Shown here piece after piece: positions 24,800 through 32,757 of a stretch of 64,000 nt of DNA; positions within the stretch are counted from its first letter, which is position 1, and every line of letters starts with the position of its first letter. The notes below the pieces were generated by a model. The model did not search any database. It saw nothing but the letters and a program-made list of their open reading frames with translations, and had not been told where the DNA came from. Position numbers and translations under genes: made by a program. The DNA comes from Candidatus Falkowbacteria bacterium RIFCSPLOWO2_12_FULL_45_13 (GTDB taxonomy: Bacteria > Patescibacteriota > Patescibacteriia > Patescibacteriales > GWC2-42-12), in assembly GCA_001778055.1 (NCBI GenBank), contig MFFY01000061.1, positions 1 to 64,000 on the forward strand, read 5' to 3'.

Positions 24800-24873
24800 T
24801 GGTGGACTCACCGGGAATCGGACCCGGACCTCGGCAATGCGAATGCCGCGTAATACCGTTTTACTATGAGCCC
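24800..24873 (-). tRNA. tRNA-Ala (anticodon CGC)
   Basis: Acceptor GGGCTCA/TGAGTCC with the G3:U70 pair that marks tRNA-Ala. Anticodon stem CGGCA/TGCCG with loop TTCGCAT gives anticodon CGC, reading GCG. T-arm CCGGG/CCCGG. CCA is encoded. Confidence 0.93.
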
Positions 24874-24915
24874 CTTTTAAATTTACGAATTACGATTTTC
24901 GATTTACGATTTAAA

Positions 24916-25653
24916 TTATTTTACCAACTCAATTCCATTAATCACCACATCCTCTATCGGCCGGTCATTCTCGCTGACTTCAACCTTTTCAACTTTCTCT
25001 ACTATGTCCAATCCGGCCGTAACATAGCCGAAATTCGTGTGCTTGCCGTCCAGCCAGGGAGTGGAATCCTTGGTCACGATAAAAAATTGCGAACCGTTGG
25101 TGTTGGGGCCTGAATTGGCCATGGCCAAACTACCTTTAACTAATTTGTGCCGGTTAATTTCGTCCTGAAATTTATAGCCTGGCCCGCCCTGGCCATCGTT
25201 TGACGGATCATCGTCTTTACTTAAAGGATCGCCGCCCTGGATCATAAAATCTTTTATCACCCGGTGGAATTTCGTCCCGTCGTAAAAGCCGGCTTGAGCT
25301 AAATTTAAAAAATTATTAACCGTAATCGAGGCTTCCGCGGCGTAAAATTTTACCGTGATATCGCCCAGATTGGTTTTAATTATGGCGCCGCTGAACTCCG
25401 TCGCCAGATTTGCCAGTTGTTTTTGGCTAGCGCCTGCCGACTCGGCCGGTTCGGCCGGCGGTTCGGTTTTACCGGTGGGTTTTACGTTAGGCTTTAAGCC
25501 GTTTTTTATCGCGGTCATTCTATCTACTATATCCGCTTGGCTAAAATTGTCCATAGCCGGAGGCGCGCTGACCTCATCGTAGCTATACGGCTTCTCCTCG
25601 ACGCAAGCGGTGGTTAGTAATAAAATAAAAATAATAAATAATAATTTTTTCAT
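24916..25653 (-). CDS. Lipoprotein peptidyl-prolyl cis-trans isomerase (cyclophilin type)
   Basis: 245 aa. Lipoprotein signal peptide MKKLLFIIFILLLTTAC with the lipobox Cys at residue 17, then a low-complexity linker of about 65 residues (Pro/Ala/Glu rich), then a cyclophilin domain: FHRVIKDFMIQGGDP with the catalytic Arg, GSLAMANSGPNTNGSQFFI, WLDGKHTNFGYV. Expected to be anchored on the outer face of the cytoplasmic membrane and to help fold exported proteins. First gene downstream of the HD-protein gene. Confidence 0.94.
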   Translation of the reverse strand: MKKLLFIIFILLLTTACVEEKPYSYDEVSAPPAMDNFSQADIVDRMTAIKNGLKPNVKPTGKTEPPAEPAESAGASQKQLANLATEFSGAIIKTNLGDITVKFYAAEASITVNNFLNLAQAGFYDGTKFHRVIKDFMIQGGDPLSKDDDPSNDGQGGPGYKFQDEINRHKLVKGSLAMANSGPNTNGSQFFIVTKDSTPWLDGKHTNFGYVTAGLDIVEKVEKVEVSENDRPIEDVVINGIELVK

Positions 25654-25685
25654 AATTTTTATTATCTGGCTTGGCCTGCCAAGCT

Positions 25686-26282
25686 CTATTTTTTAATTAC
25701 CGCTTTATCCAAAATTTTCATCGCTGCCATATAATTGTCCCTGATCAGCTGCCTCCCCGCCGGCATGATTTTTTTCCAGCTGCGCTCAAGTTTACCTTTC
25801 AGCCAGATCGCGCCTTCTCTGGTTTTTAACTTATGAATGCCATATACCAAAAACATCATATCCGCCAGCTCGGTAAAATGCGACATGGCGTCGGCCGAAG
25901 CCAAAATTTTTTCCTCCAGGCTTAGCCGCGGTCTGGACTTGCTGCCGCGATGATTTAAAATGCAGTTTTTTATTTTTACAATTTTTTCTTCAGGTAAAGC
26001 CAAACCACTTAAAATTTTTCCGGCCATTTTGGCGCCATGACGATGATGATCAGGAATATATTTTTTATCGGTGATGGCCGCCACATCATGCAATAAGGCC
26101 GACAGTTCCAGCACTTCCAGATCCGCTTTTAATATTTTCCCCAATTTTATGCTGTGTTCAACCACCGGCAGGATATGATACCGCCAGACGGTCTCCTGAT
26201 AAAAGTTATCCGGCGAATCGCTGGCTCGTTTAACCAAAGCGGCGACCTGATTTCTTACTTTTTTATAATTATATTTTTTCAT
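25686..26282 (-). CDS. HD-domain phosphohydrolase family protein
   Basis: 198 aa. Metal-binding HD motif: VVEHSIKLGKIL, LSALLHDVAAI (the HD pair), PDHHRHGAKMAGKIL, and ILNHRGSKSRP. This resembles small metal-dependent HD hydrolases that act on nucleotides or phosphorylated compounds. The substrate is not evident. It lies 3 nt after the cca stop, so both are translated from one message. The CCA-adding enzyme itself also has a C-terminal HD domain. Confidence 0.85.
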   Translation of the reverse strand: MKKYNYKKVRNQVAALVKRASDSPDNFYQETVWRYHILPVVEHSIKLGKILKADLEVLELSALLHDVAAITDKKYIPDHHRHGAKMAGKILSGLALPEEKIVKIKNCILNHRGSKSRPRLSLEEKILASADAMSHFTELADMMFLVYGIHKLKTREGAIWLKGKLERSWKKIMPAGRQLIRDNYMAAMKILDKAVIKK

Positions 26283-26285
26283 GAT

Positions 26286-27791
26286 TTATTTCACGTAAAA
26301 TTCTTTTTTTATTTCTTCATCATCTTCCATTTTTTTCTCTTCAATTTTTTCTTTGGCTTTTTCCCGTAATTCTTTTAAATCCATTTTATTTAGCTCCAAG
26401 CTCCGCGTCTCCAAATATTTTTGATCATTCAATTTTTGATCTTCAATCACTTCCGACAGCAAGACGTCCAAAATCGCCCCAATTTTCGGCCCAGGCGCTA
26501 TACCCAACAGTTTCATCAAATCATCGCCATTGATGGCGAGCATTTTTACCGACACCGCATCATGCCTGACCTTTTCCATCATATATTCCAGATGCCTTAA
26601 CTTATACGGCTTGGCTTTGGGCACGCCCGAGCCCAGACGATCGGCGACGCGCAGGGCAATCAAATCGGCCAGATTCTCTTCGCCGACTTTTCTAACCAGG
26701 CGCCTGACCGAGCTCTCGGTCACTTCGCCCACATTATAATAAAACATATGGTTTCTGACCAAGCTGGTCACTTTTTCAATATCCTGGCCGGCAAACTTTA
26801 ACCGGCGCATGATTTTTTCCGTCACCCTGGCGCCGATGATGTCATGGTTATAAAAAGTCGCCTCCTGCCCCGAACTGATCCGCTTGGTTTGCGGCTTGGC
26901 AATGTCATGCAAAAGCGAGGCCAGTTTAACCTGCCACTTTTTACTGGGAGTATGCTTCAGAGATAGCACACTATGGTTAAAAACCGTATAAATATGATGC
27001 CGATTCTGCGCCACACCCACGCCGCGCTCCAGTTCCGGCATCAGATATTGAAGCAATTTAAATTCATGAAGCATCATGATGCCTTCATAGGCTTTATCCG
27101 TTTCTAAAATTTTAATAAGCTCGTCGCGCAAGCGTTCGCCGGAAATAAATTTAATACTACCGGCCATTTTAACTATGCCTCTCTCGGTTTTCGGCTCAAG
27201 CATAAATCCTAATTGGCAGGCCAGGCGCACCGCGCGCATCATGCGCAAAGCGTCCTCTTTAAACCGGTCTTCCGGCTCGCCCACGGCGCGGATTACTTTC
27301 TTTTTCAAATCCTTCGCGCCGCCAAACAAATCAATAAGCTCGTAACTCGCATCTCGTAACTCATAACTCTTTTTATCCCGCATTTGAGTTACGGGTTGTG
27401 AGTTGTGAGTTATGAGCCGCAACGCCATGGCATTAACCGTAAAATCCCTGCGGCTCAAATCTTTTTCCAGACTGTCCTCAAACCGTACCTGGTCCGGATG
27501 CCGGCGGTCGCTATAACCTTGTTCAGAACGATAAGTTGTTACCTCGACAACGTCTTCCGCTTCTCCGTTAGCCGGCTTTACCGGCACTAAAACCGTACCA
27601 AAGTCATTTTTATATTTGCCGTCAGGAAAAATTTCCAAAATTTTTTCCGGCCGCGCGTTGGTGGTTACGTCCCAATCTTTCGGCTGCCGTGCCATTAACA
27701 AATCACGCACGCAACCGCCCACGATATAGGCTTCAAAACCGGCTTGCTCCAGTTTTTCCACGATATTTTTAATATAGTCGGGAGTTTGCAT
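26286..27791 (-). CDS. cca: CCA-adding tRNA nucleotidyltransferase with HD domain
   Basis: Adds or repairs the 3' CCA of tRNA. Class II nucleotidyltransferase head: AYIVGGCVRDLLMARQPKDWDVTT with the catalytic DWD, then RSEQGYSDRRHPD, RRDFTVNAMAL, EDALRMMRAVRLACQLGF. The HD domain is near residue 300 (LASLLHDIAKP). The start is the ATG giving MQTPDYIKNIVEKLEQAGF; upstream codons are repeat-like. About 25 residues near 150 (SQPVTQMRDKKSYELRDASYE) come from a repeat inserted in frame, extending the loop before the LIDLFGG strand. All tRNAs seen here already encode CCA. Confidence 0.94.
   Translation of the reverse strand: MQTPDYIKNIVEKLEQAGFEAYIVGGCVRDLLMARQPKDWDVTTNARPEKILEIFPDGKYKNDFGTVLVPVKPANGEAEDVVEVTTYRSEQGYSDRRHPDQVRFEDSLEKDLSRRDFTVNAMALRLITHNSQPVTQMRDKKSYELRDASYELIDLFGGAKDLKKKVIRAVGEPEDRFKEDALRMMRAVRLACQLGFMLEPKTERGIVKMAGSIKFISGERLRDELIKILETDKAYEGIMMLHEFKLLQYLMPELERGVGVAQNRHHIYTVFNHSVLSLKHTPSKKWQVKLASLLHDIAKPQTKRISSGQEATFYNHDIIGARVTEKIMRRLKFAGQDIEKVTSLVRNHMFYYNVGEVTESSVRRLVRKVGEENLADLIALRVADRLGSGVPKAKPYKLRHLEYMMEKVRHDAVSVKMLAINGDDLMKLLGIAPGPKIGAILDVLLSEVIEDQKLNDQKYLETRSLELNKMDLKELREKAKEKIEEKKMEDDEEIKKEFYVK
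27339..27417. repeat. GAGTTATGAG-family repeat inserted in frame in cca
   Basis: AACTCGCATCTCGTAACTC faces GAGTTACGGGTTGTGAG followed by TTGTGAGTTATGAG. The same word set forms an intergenic palindrome at 49760-49875, so this is one family found both between and within genes. Confidence 0.75.
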
Positions 27792-27872
27792 TATAGCAAA
27801 AACGGCACTATCATTAGCGCCTAAAATTATTATGATTACAGCTAAAATATACAATAAAATAAATTAAAAGTC

Positions 27873-27908
27873 AAAAAAAATAACTTCGGATATCCGAAAT
27901 TATTTTTT
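27873..27908 (-). terminator. Terminator of the hydrogenase operon
   Basis: Perfect palindrome TTCGGATATCCGAA extended by AATAA/TTATT, followed on the minus strand by a run of eight T. It sits 150 nt downstream of the hydA stop, upstream of cca. The T run on the other strand means it could also work in reverse. Confidence 0.75.
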
Positions 27909-28059
27909 GTGCTAAATATCTTAAATTTTTTTAAATTTGGCGAAGAGCAATAATATAGTATAAATTAACGTTTCTCTCGGGAAATTTATATTGACCAGGC
28001 AGGTTTTCCATATTATTAATTTTATAAAAATATTCTTCTTACTTCTGACTTCTTACTTA

Positions 28060-30015
28060 CTAACTTCTCTTTTTGTAGGTGGTATATAAAACGGTTTTTT
28101 CCAATTTCCCCTGCTTTTTTAGCCAACTTAAAGCCCCGATTGCTTCGTCGTTCTCGTGCGCTCTTCTTATTTTGCTAGCGCCGTCAATTTTATACAAAGC
28201 GGCCAATCTTTTTTTTCTTATTTCGGCCGTGGTGGGAATCGGCTGGCCGCCACCGCCGATACAACCGTCCGGGCAGGCCATAACTTCAATATAATCAAAA
28301 TCTTTTAATTTATCTAAGATCGGTTGAATACTGCCAATGCCGTTTACCACCGCCACTCTGACTTTTTTTCCGCCCATCTCCAAATTTGCCGTTTTTACTC
28401 CTTCCTGACCGCGGACATCTTTAAATTCAACTCTCTGGATCTCGGAATCGCCAAACCTGATTTTAGCTTCTAGGCCCAAATCACGACATACCCGGTCTTG
28501 GGCCGTGGCCATCAAATAAGCGGCGGTCCTCAGGGCTGATTCCATTACGCCTCCCGTGGCGCCGTAGATCGCGCCGGCTCCGCTCGCCGTCCCAAGTGGA
28601 TTATCCGCCCGTTCCGCTTTCAAACTTTTAAAATCTATCTTATTTTTCTTGATCAACCAGGCTAATTCGCGGGTAGTTAGGCAATAATCAATCGGCCAAT
28701 CGCCTCTGATCTTAAGTTCTTTGCGGCTAGACTCAAACTTCTTGGCCGTACAAGGCATGATTGACACGACCACGATGTTCTTTGGCTTGATTTTTCGGCC
28801 CGAGGCCGATCCGCCTTGGGCGGACATTTTCTCGGCCCAATAAGTTTTAATAATGCCGGCGCTATGCATCTGCGGACTGCGCGCCGTGGTCATGTTAGGA
28901 ATTAAGTCGGGACGGAAAAATTCCACATATTTTATCCAGGCCGGGCAACAGGAGGTAAACATGGGCAAATTAGAAATTGGCGTGACCTTACCAAATTTCA
29001 AATTTCTAATTTCTAGTTTCTTGTCTTCATGGTTTAATAACCTCTCTCTTATTTTTAATCTCTCAATTAACTCTTCCGCCTCAACAATGGTGGTAACGTC
29101 GGCGCCGAAATTAACGTCGAAAACGTAGGCGAAACCCAATTTTTTCAAAGCCGCCACCACCTGGCCGGTCATGACCCTTCCGGTTTCAACGCCAAATTCT
29201 TCGCCAATGCTGACCCTAATAGAAGGGGCTATCTGAGCGACCAATACCTCGGACTTGTTTTTAAGCGCTTTCTCCACGAGGTGCCAATCGGCCTGCTCCT
29301 GCGCCGCCCCGACCGGACAATGCAAGGCGCACTGGCCGCAATAGATGCAATCGACCTTTCTCCTGTCCGCTTTGGCGAAAGCGAAAACGCCCTTTTCCGT
29401 TACCGGTACAATTTCCTGAGCCACGCCCTTACCCCTTAGTTCCAGATAATTTATTTTCTGCAAATCATTGCAGGCCTCCAGGCAATTCCGGCAATCAATG
29501 CATTGGCTAGAGTCAATTTCCACGGCATTGGCGAATTTATATGTTTGCCTCTTGCCTTTACGATCTTTAAATCTGCAAATTTCAATTTTATACCTTTCGG
29601 CCAATTCCAGCAGCTTGCAGTTAACCCGCCAAATGCAAGTCGGGCATTTTTCAATATGCTCGGCGAATATCAATTCAATATTTAAATTGCGCGAACGTTT
29701 GACTCTGGTCGTATCGGTTTTTATTTCCATGCCGGCTTTGACTTTTGTATCGCATGCCGTCACCAGCCTGGCCTGCGCCGACTTCGGCGCCTTCATCCCG
29801 AAGTCAGGCCGAAGAGAGCTCGGTTGAACCGAGTCCGCCGAATACGCCACCTCTACCACGCAAATCCGGCAATTGGCTTTAACCGAAAAATCAGGATGAT
29901 AACAGAGATTAGGCAACATCATGCCGTTATCTTGAGCCACCCGCATGATAGTCGCGCCTTCATCGCAGATGATTTCTTTGCCGTCTAAATATATTTTAAC
30001 TTTTTTATCAGTCAT
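28060..30015 (-). CDS. hydA: [FeFe] hydrogenase catalytic subunit (group A, NADH-linked type)
   Basis: Reduces protons to H2, or the reverse, in the cytoplasm. 651 aa. N-terminal 2Fe-2S domain (CYHPDFSVKANCRICVVEV... VTACDTKV), His-Cys3 4Fe-4S site (HIEKCPTCIWRVNC), two 4Fe-4S motifs (CIDCRNCLEAC, CIYCGQCALHC), then the H-cluster domain with L1 FTSCCPAWIKY, L2 IMPCTAKKFE and L3 MACPDGCIGGGGQP. Two repeat-derived insertions: SADSVQPSSLRPDFGMKAPK in the 2Fe-2S domain and SAQGGSASGRK before the L2 motif. The NuoF-like gene lies 88 nt upstream. Confidence 0.96.
   Translation of the reverse strand: MTDKKVKIYLDGKEIICDEGATIMRVAQDNGMMLPNLCYHPDFSVKANCRICVVEVAYSADSVQPSSLRPDFGMKAPKSAQARLVTACDTKVKAGMEIKTDTTRVKRSRNLNIELIFAEHIEKCPTCIWRVNCKLLELAERYKIEICRFKDRKGKRQTYKFANAVEIDSSQCIDCRNCLEACNDLQKINYLELRGKGVAQEIVPVTEKGVFAFAKADRRKVDCIYCGQCALHCPVGAAQEQADWHLVEKALKNKSEVLVAQIAPSIRVSIGEEFGVETGRVMTGQVVAALKKLGFAYVFDVNFGADVTTIVEAEELIERLKIRERLLNHEDKKLEIRNLKFGKVTPISNLPMFTSCCPAWIKYVEFFRPDLIPNMTTARSPQMHSAGIIKTYWAEKMSAQGGSASGRKIKPKNIVVVSIMPCTAKKFESSRKELKIRGDWPIDYCLTTRELAWLIKKNKIDFKSLKAERADNPLGTASGAGAIYGATGGVMESALRTAAYLMATAQDRVCRDLGLEAKIRFGDSEIQRVEFKDVRGQEGVKTANLEMGGKKVRVAVVNGIGSIQPILDKLKDFDYIEVMACPDGCIGGGGQPIPTTAEIRKKRLAALYKIDGASKIRRAHENDEAIGALSWLKKQGKLEKTVLYTTYKKRS
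28797..28827. repeat. TCCGCC-type palindrome in hydA
   Basis: Contains TCCGCCTTGGGCGGA, identical in reverse complement to a segment of the prmC insertion (39328-39342). The encoded peptides match too: SAQGGSASG here and SAQGGPASG in prmC. Confidence 0.75.
29768..29853. repeat. Palindrome-rich insertion in the hydA 2Fe-2S domain
   Basis: Two small palindromes: GACTTCGG/CCCGAAGTC and GCTCGGTTGAACCGAG. The encoded segment separates the first Cys cluster of the plant-type ferredoxin domain (CRICVVEV) from the last Cys (VTACDT), a place where related hydrogenases have only a short loop. Confidence 0.65.
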
Positions 30016-30046
30016 AATCAGTCATGTTTTTGCAAATTCATAATTG

Positions 30047-30145
30047 CCTAACAAATCAACGAATTAACTACGAATATCACGAATAATATAATTGAAAAAT
30101 AATTATTTTAGTATTTGTATATTCGTTGTAAAATTCGTTGATTCG
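30047..30145. repeat. ATTCG-family palindrome between nuoF and hydA
   Basis: AACAAATCAACGAATTAACTAC faces a matching GTTGTAAAATTCGTTGATTCG segment. It overlaps the 3' end of the NuoF-like gene, whose last residues (NESTNFTTNIQIL) are read from it. Confidence 0.6.
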
Positions 30146-31182
30146 TTAGCCTGGTTGATTTGTGGGTAGACATTCTTTAAAAAGCTTCTGATCGGCACAG
30201 GCACCGAGCAGCCCAGGGCGCAAACCGAAGTATCGGCCAGATTGTCCAATAAATTATTAAACAAGACCCAGTCGGTTTTTCCCGCCAGAAAAACCTCGCC
30301 CAATCTAAAAGTTCCTTCGCGGCAGGGCGCGCATTGCCCGCAAGATTCGCTCATAAAAAAATTAAGCCAAGACTTAATGATTTTTTTATAATTATTCTTT
30401 GTGATGCTGTAAATAGTGATGGAACCCGCGCCCTGAACCGATCTTTTTAACTGTCGGCTATTTAAAACTTCGCCGGCCGCGCCGCCGCCACATTGGACAA
30501 AAAAAGGAAATTTAGGATAATTTTTTGTCGCTTTTAATATTTTCTCAATGCTAAAACTTTCCGGCAAATCATAAACTCCCTCCCGCGGGCAATCGCCGGT
30601 CAGGCTGTAAAATCTTTTATTTTCATATCGATTGGCTTCAACCAGGCTGACATTATAAAAAGTTTCAACGTTATTCACTAAGGTGGGGCAGCCCCACAGG
30701 CCGGCGGTGGTGGGAAACGGCGGTTTTAACCTAGGCTCGACCCTTCGACCTTCAATGGCGTTTAAAATCGCGCTTTCCTCGCCGCCGATATAACCGGCGT
30801 TCGGCGGCTTAACGAAGATTTCAATAACAGAAGATTTCAACAGAACGGTTAATTTTTTTTTCAATTTTTTATTATAACCGTAGTTTAAAAATAAATAACC
30901 TTTTACAACTCCCTTGTCCGCCGAGGCTTTAGCGTAGGCGGATAAAAAATCAACGGCGATTTTCATGCCGTTAATCACCTGATCCGCGTGATGCTCTAAA
31001 ATATAATCATCTTTGATCACGCCCGGTTCGCCTTCAGCCGCGTTACAGACCACATAGCATTTTTTTTCGCCTGCTTTATCCGCCAGAGCCTGAGCGACGG
31101 CAGACCACTTTTTCGCCACCGGAAAGCAGGCGCCACCGCGCCCGACCAGACCGGCTAGTTTTATTTTTTCCAGGATATCCAT
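30103..31182 (-). CDS. NADH-binding hydrogenase subunit (NuoF/HydB-like)
   Basis: 359 aa flavoprotein expected to pass electrons between NADH and the hydrogenase. FMN site GRGGACFPVAKKW, NADH-binding AGYIGGEESAILNAIEG, TLVNNVETF, and the 4Fe-4S site SCGQCAPCREGT... with the distal Cys in VCALGCSVP. It lacks the N-terminal thioredoxin-like and C-terminal ferredoxin domains of full HydB proteins. Insertion SAYAKASADKG (near residue 84) is encoded by a repeat. The C-terminal tail comes from an ATTCG repeat. No NuoE/HydC partner gene is seen nearby. Confidence 0.92.
   Translation of the reverse strand: MDILEKIKLAGLVGRGGACFPVAKKWSAVAQALADKAGEKKCYVVCNAAEGEPGVIKDDYILEHHADQVINGMKIAVDFLSAYAKASADKGVVKGYLFLNYGYNKKLKKKLTVLLKSSVIEIFVKPPNAGYIGGEESAILNAIEGRRVEPRLKPPFPTTAGLWGCPTLVNNVETFYNVSLVEANRYENKRFYSLTGDCPREGVYDLPESFSIEKILKATKNYPKFPFFVQCGGGAAGEVLNSRQLKRSVQGAGSITIYSITKNNYKKIIKSWLNFFMSESCGQCAPCREGTFRLGEVFLAGKTDWVLFNNLLDNLADTSVCALGCSVPVPIRSFLKNVYPQINQANESTNFTTNIQILK
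30917..30942. repeat. TCCGCC...GGCGGA palindrome in nuoF-like gene
   Basis: TCCGCC-GAGGCTTTAGCGTA-GGCGGA, encoding SAYAKASADK. A sister copy in gap (about 32122-32150) encodes SADAKALADK, with matching arms and similar centre. Confidence 0.75.
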
Positions 31183-31194
31183 GACAAAAAATTT

Positions 31195-31400
31195 AAAGTT
31201 GAAAAATCAAAATGAAAAATGACCATGTAAAATTTAAAATTATTAATTCAGACATTTTTCATTTTAAATTGTCATTTTACAATTTGCCTGCCTCGCTCGC
31301 CGTTTTATTGTTTATTAATCATAAATGTTCGTTAGATATTATCAGCGATTATTAACAGACAAATTAACGCGAGGCGGGCCGGGGAGATTTACATTTTGCA
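31195..31400. repeat. Mixed palindromic repeats between gap and nuoF
   Basis: An AT-rich palindrome (AAAATGAAAAATGACCATG facing CATTTTTCATTTTAAATTG) and then a CCTCGCTCGCCGTTT segment that is the inverse of 23775-23789. I see no gene in this 238-nt gap. Confidence 0.5.
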
Positions 31401-31420
31401 TTTCTAAACAAAAAGATAAT

Positions 31421-32548
31421 TTACAACAACTTCTTTTTTCCAATATACTCGCATAAATCCGCCAATCGGCAGGAATAGCCCCACTCGTTATCATACCAAG
31501 CGATTATTTTCAAAAGATCGCCGTCAATAACCTTGGTTAAAGGCAAATCAACGATGGCGCTGTTTGCGTTGCCGATAAAATCGGAAGAAACCAGCGGTTC
31601 TTCCGTTACCGCCACGTAACCTTTATAATCGCCGGCCGCGGCTTTTTTTATCGCTTGATTAACCGCCTCGGCGGTAACCGATTTTTCCGTAAGATACACG
31701 ATATCGCACAAGGACACCACCGGCGTGGGCAGGCGCAAGGCCAGGCCATCAAATTTTCCGGCCAGCTCCGGAATAGTTTTAGCCGTGGCTTTGGCCGCGC
31801 CGGTCGTGGTCGGCACGATATTTAGGCCGGCCGCGCGAGCTCGGCGCAAATCCTTATGCGGCCCGTCCACTAAATTTTGACCAGCCGTATAAGAATGCGC
31901 GGTAGACATAATGGCCTTTTTAACGCCGAAATTGTCTCTAACTATTTTCGTTACCGGAGCCAAACAATTGGTGGTGCAGGAAGCCATGGAAATAATTTTG
32001 TCATCTTTAGTTAAATCTTTTTCATTAACCGACAAAACAATAGTTTTAATAGCCTCTCCCCCTGACAAGAGGGAGCTGGAGGGGGTTTTTTCTTTAGCGG
32101 GCTTGCCCGCCGTAGCTTTTTTATCCGCCAAAGCCTTGGCGTCGGCGGAAGCGGAGGCGGGCGCCGACAAAATCACTTTTGTAGCACCGGCTTCAAGATG
32201 CTGTCCGGCGCCAAGCGCGTCCAGAAATCTGCCGGTGCATTCCAAAACAATATCCACCTTCAGTTTACCCCAGGGCAATCTGGCCGGCTCTTTTTCCTTG
32301 AGCACCCGATATTTTTTACCGCCAACCATCAAATTATCGGCTTCTGCCGCAACTTTTTTTTCATAAGTTCCATAACAGCTATCGTGCTGTAAGAGATGCG
32401 CCAGCGTCTTGGTGTCCGTCAAATCATTTATTGCCGCCACATTTATCCCCTTTTTATTTAACAAGGCTTTAAAAGCGGCCCGGCCGATCCGGCCGAAGCC
32501 ATTGATGGCGATGTTCACCCCGTTAGATATTGGCATATATTTTTTCAT
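31421..32548 (-). CDS. gap: Glyceraldehyde-3-phosphate dehydrogenase
   Basis: Oxidises glyceraldehyde-3-phosphate to 1,3-bisphosphoglycerate with NAD+. NIAINGFGRIGRAAFKALL, ECTGRF, SMASCTTNCLAP with the catalytic Cys, HSYTAGQNLVDGPHKDLRRARAA, PTTTGAAKA, RLPTPVVSL and the final WYDNEWGYSCRLADL. 375 aa, 35-40 longer than usual, because of a repeat-derived insertion (ASADAKALADKK through PSSSLLSGG, residues about 128-165) in the loop before IKTIVLSVNE. The start codon lies in the loop of a 15-bp hairpin (32517-32580), and PISNGV near the N-terminus is read from its arm. Confidence 0.96.
   Translation of the reverse strand: MKKYMPISNGVNIAINGFGRIGRAAFKALLNKKGINVAAINDLTDTKTLAHLLQHDSCYGTYEKKVAAEADNLMVGGKKYRVLKEKEPARLPWGKLKVDIVLECTGRFLDALGAGQHLEAGATKVILSAPASASADAKALADKKATAGKPAKEKTPSSSLLSGGEAIKTIVLSVNEKDLTKDDKIISMASCTTNCLAPVTKIVRDNFGVKKAIMSTAHSYTAGQNLVDGPHKDLRRARAAGLNIVPTTTGAAKATAKTIPELAGKFDGLALRLPTPVVSLCDIVYLTEKSVTAEAVNQAIKKAAAGDYKGYVAVTEEPLVSSDFIGNANSAIVDLPLTKVIDGDLLKIIAWYDNEWGYSCRLADLCEYIGKKKLL
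32053..32163. repeat. Double palindromic insertion in frame in gap
   Basis: Two repeats side by side: a G-rich palindrome (CTCCCCCTGACAAGAGGG...GAGGGGG, 32053-32087) and a TCCGCC...GGCGGA palindrome (about 32122-32150). Together they add about 37 codons with no frame change. Confidence 0.75.
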
Positions 32549-32580
32549 GATCTCCGCCAGACCCTAATATCTAACGGGGT
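32517..32580. promoter_or_regulatory. 15-bp inverted repeat enclosing the gap start codon
   Basis: Perfect arms ACCCCGTTAGATATT (32517-32531) and AATATCTAACGGGGT (32566-32580). The 34-nt loop holds the purine-rich GGCGGAGATC and both possible ATG codons. In the mRNA this would present the start region in a hairpin loop. It may be a repeat that happens to lie there or a real control element. Confidence 0.6.
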
Positions 32581-32718
32581 TCATATTTTTTAGGTTAAAA
32601 GTTATGAAATTATTATATCATATTAAAGCCCACTTTAACAAAGGTGATCGTTTTGTCCCCCTTCCAAAGTCCTTAATTTATGTCCAGCAAATTAAATAAT
32701 TTTTACTTAAATTACAAT

Positions 32719-32748
32719 AAAAAAAACAGCTTCAAGCTGTTTTTTTTT
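32719..32748 (-). terminator. Bidirectional terminator after ricT
   Basis: AACAGC-TTCAA-GCTGTT hairpin flanked by runs of eight or more A and T. It lies 10 nt beyond the stop of the PSP1 gene on the minus strand. Confidence 0.85.
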
Positions 32749-32757
32749 CCGCTCTAA

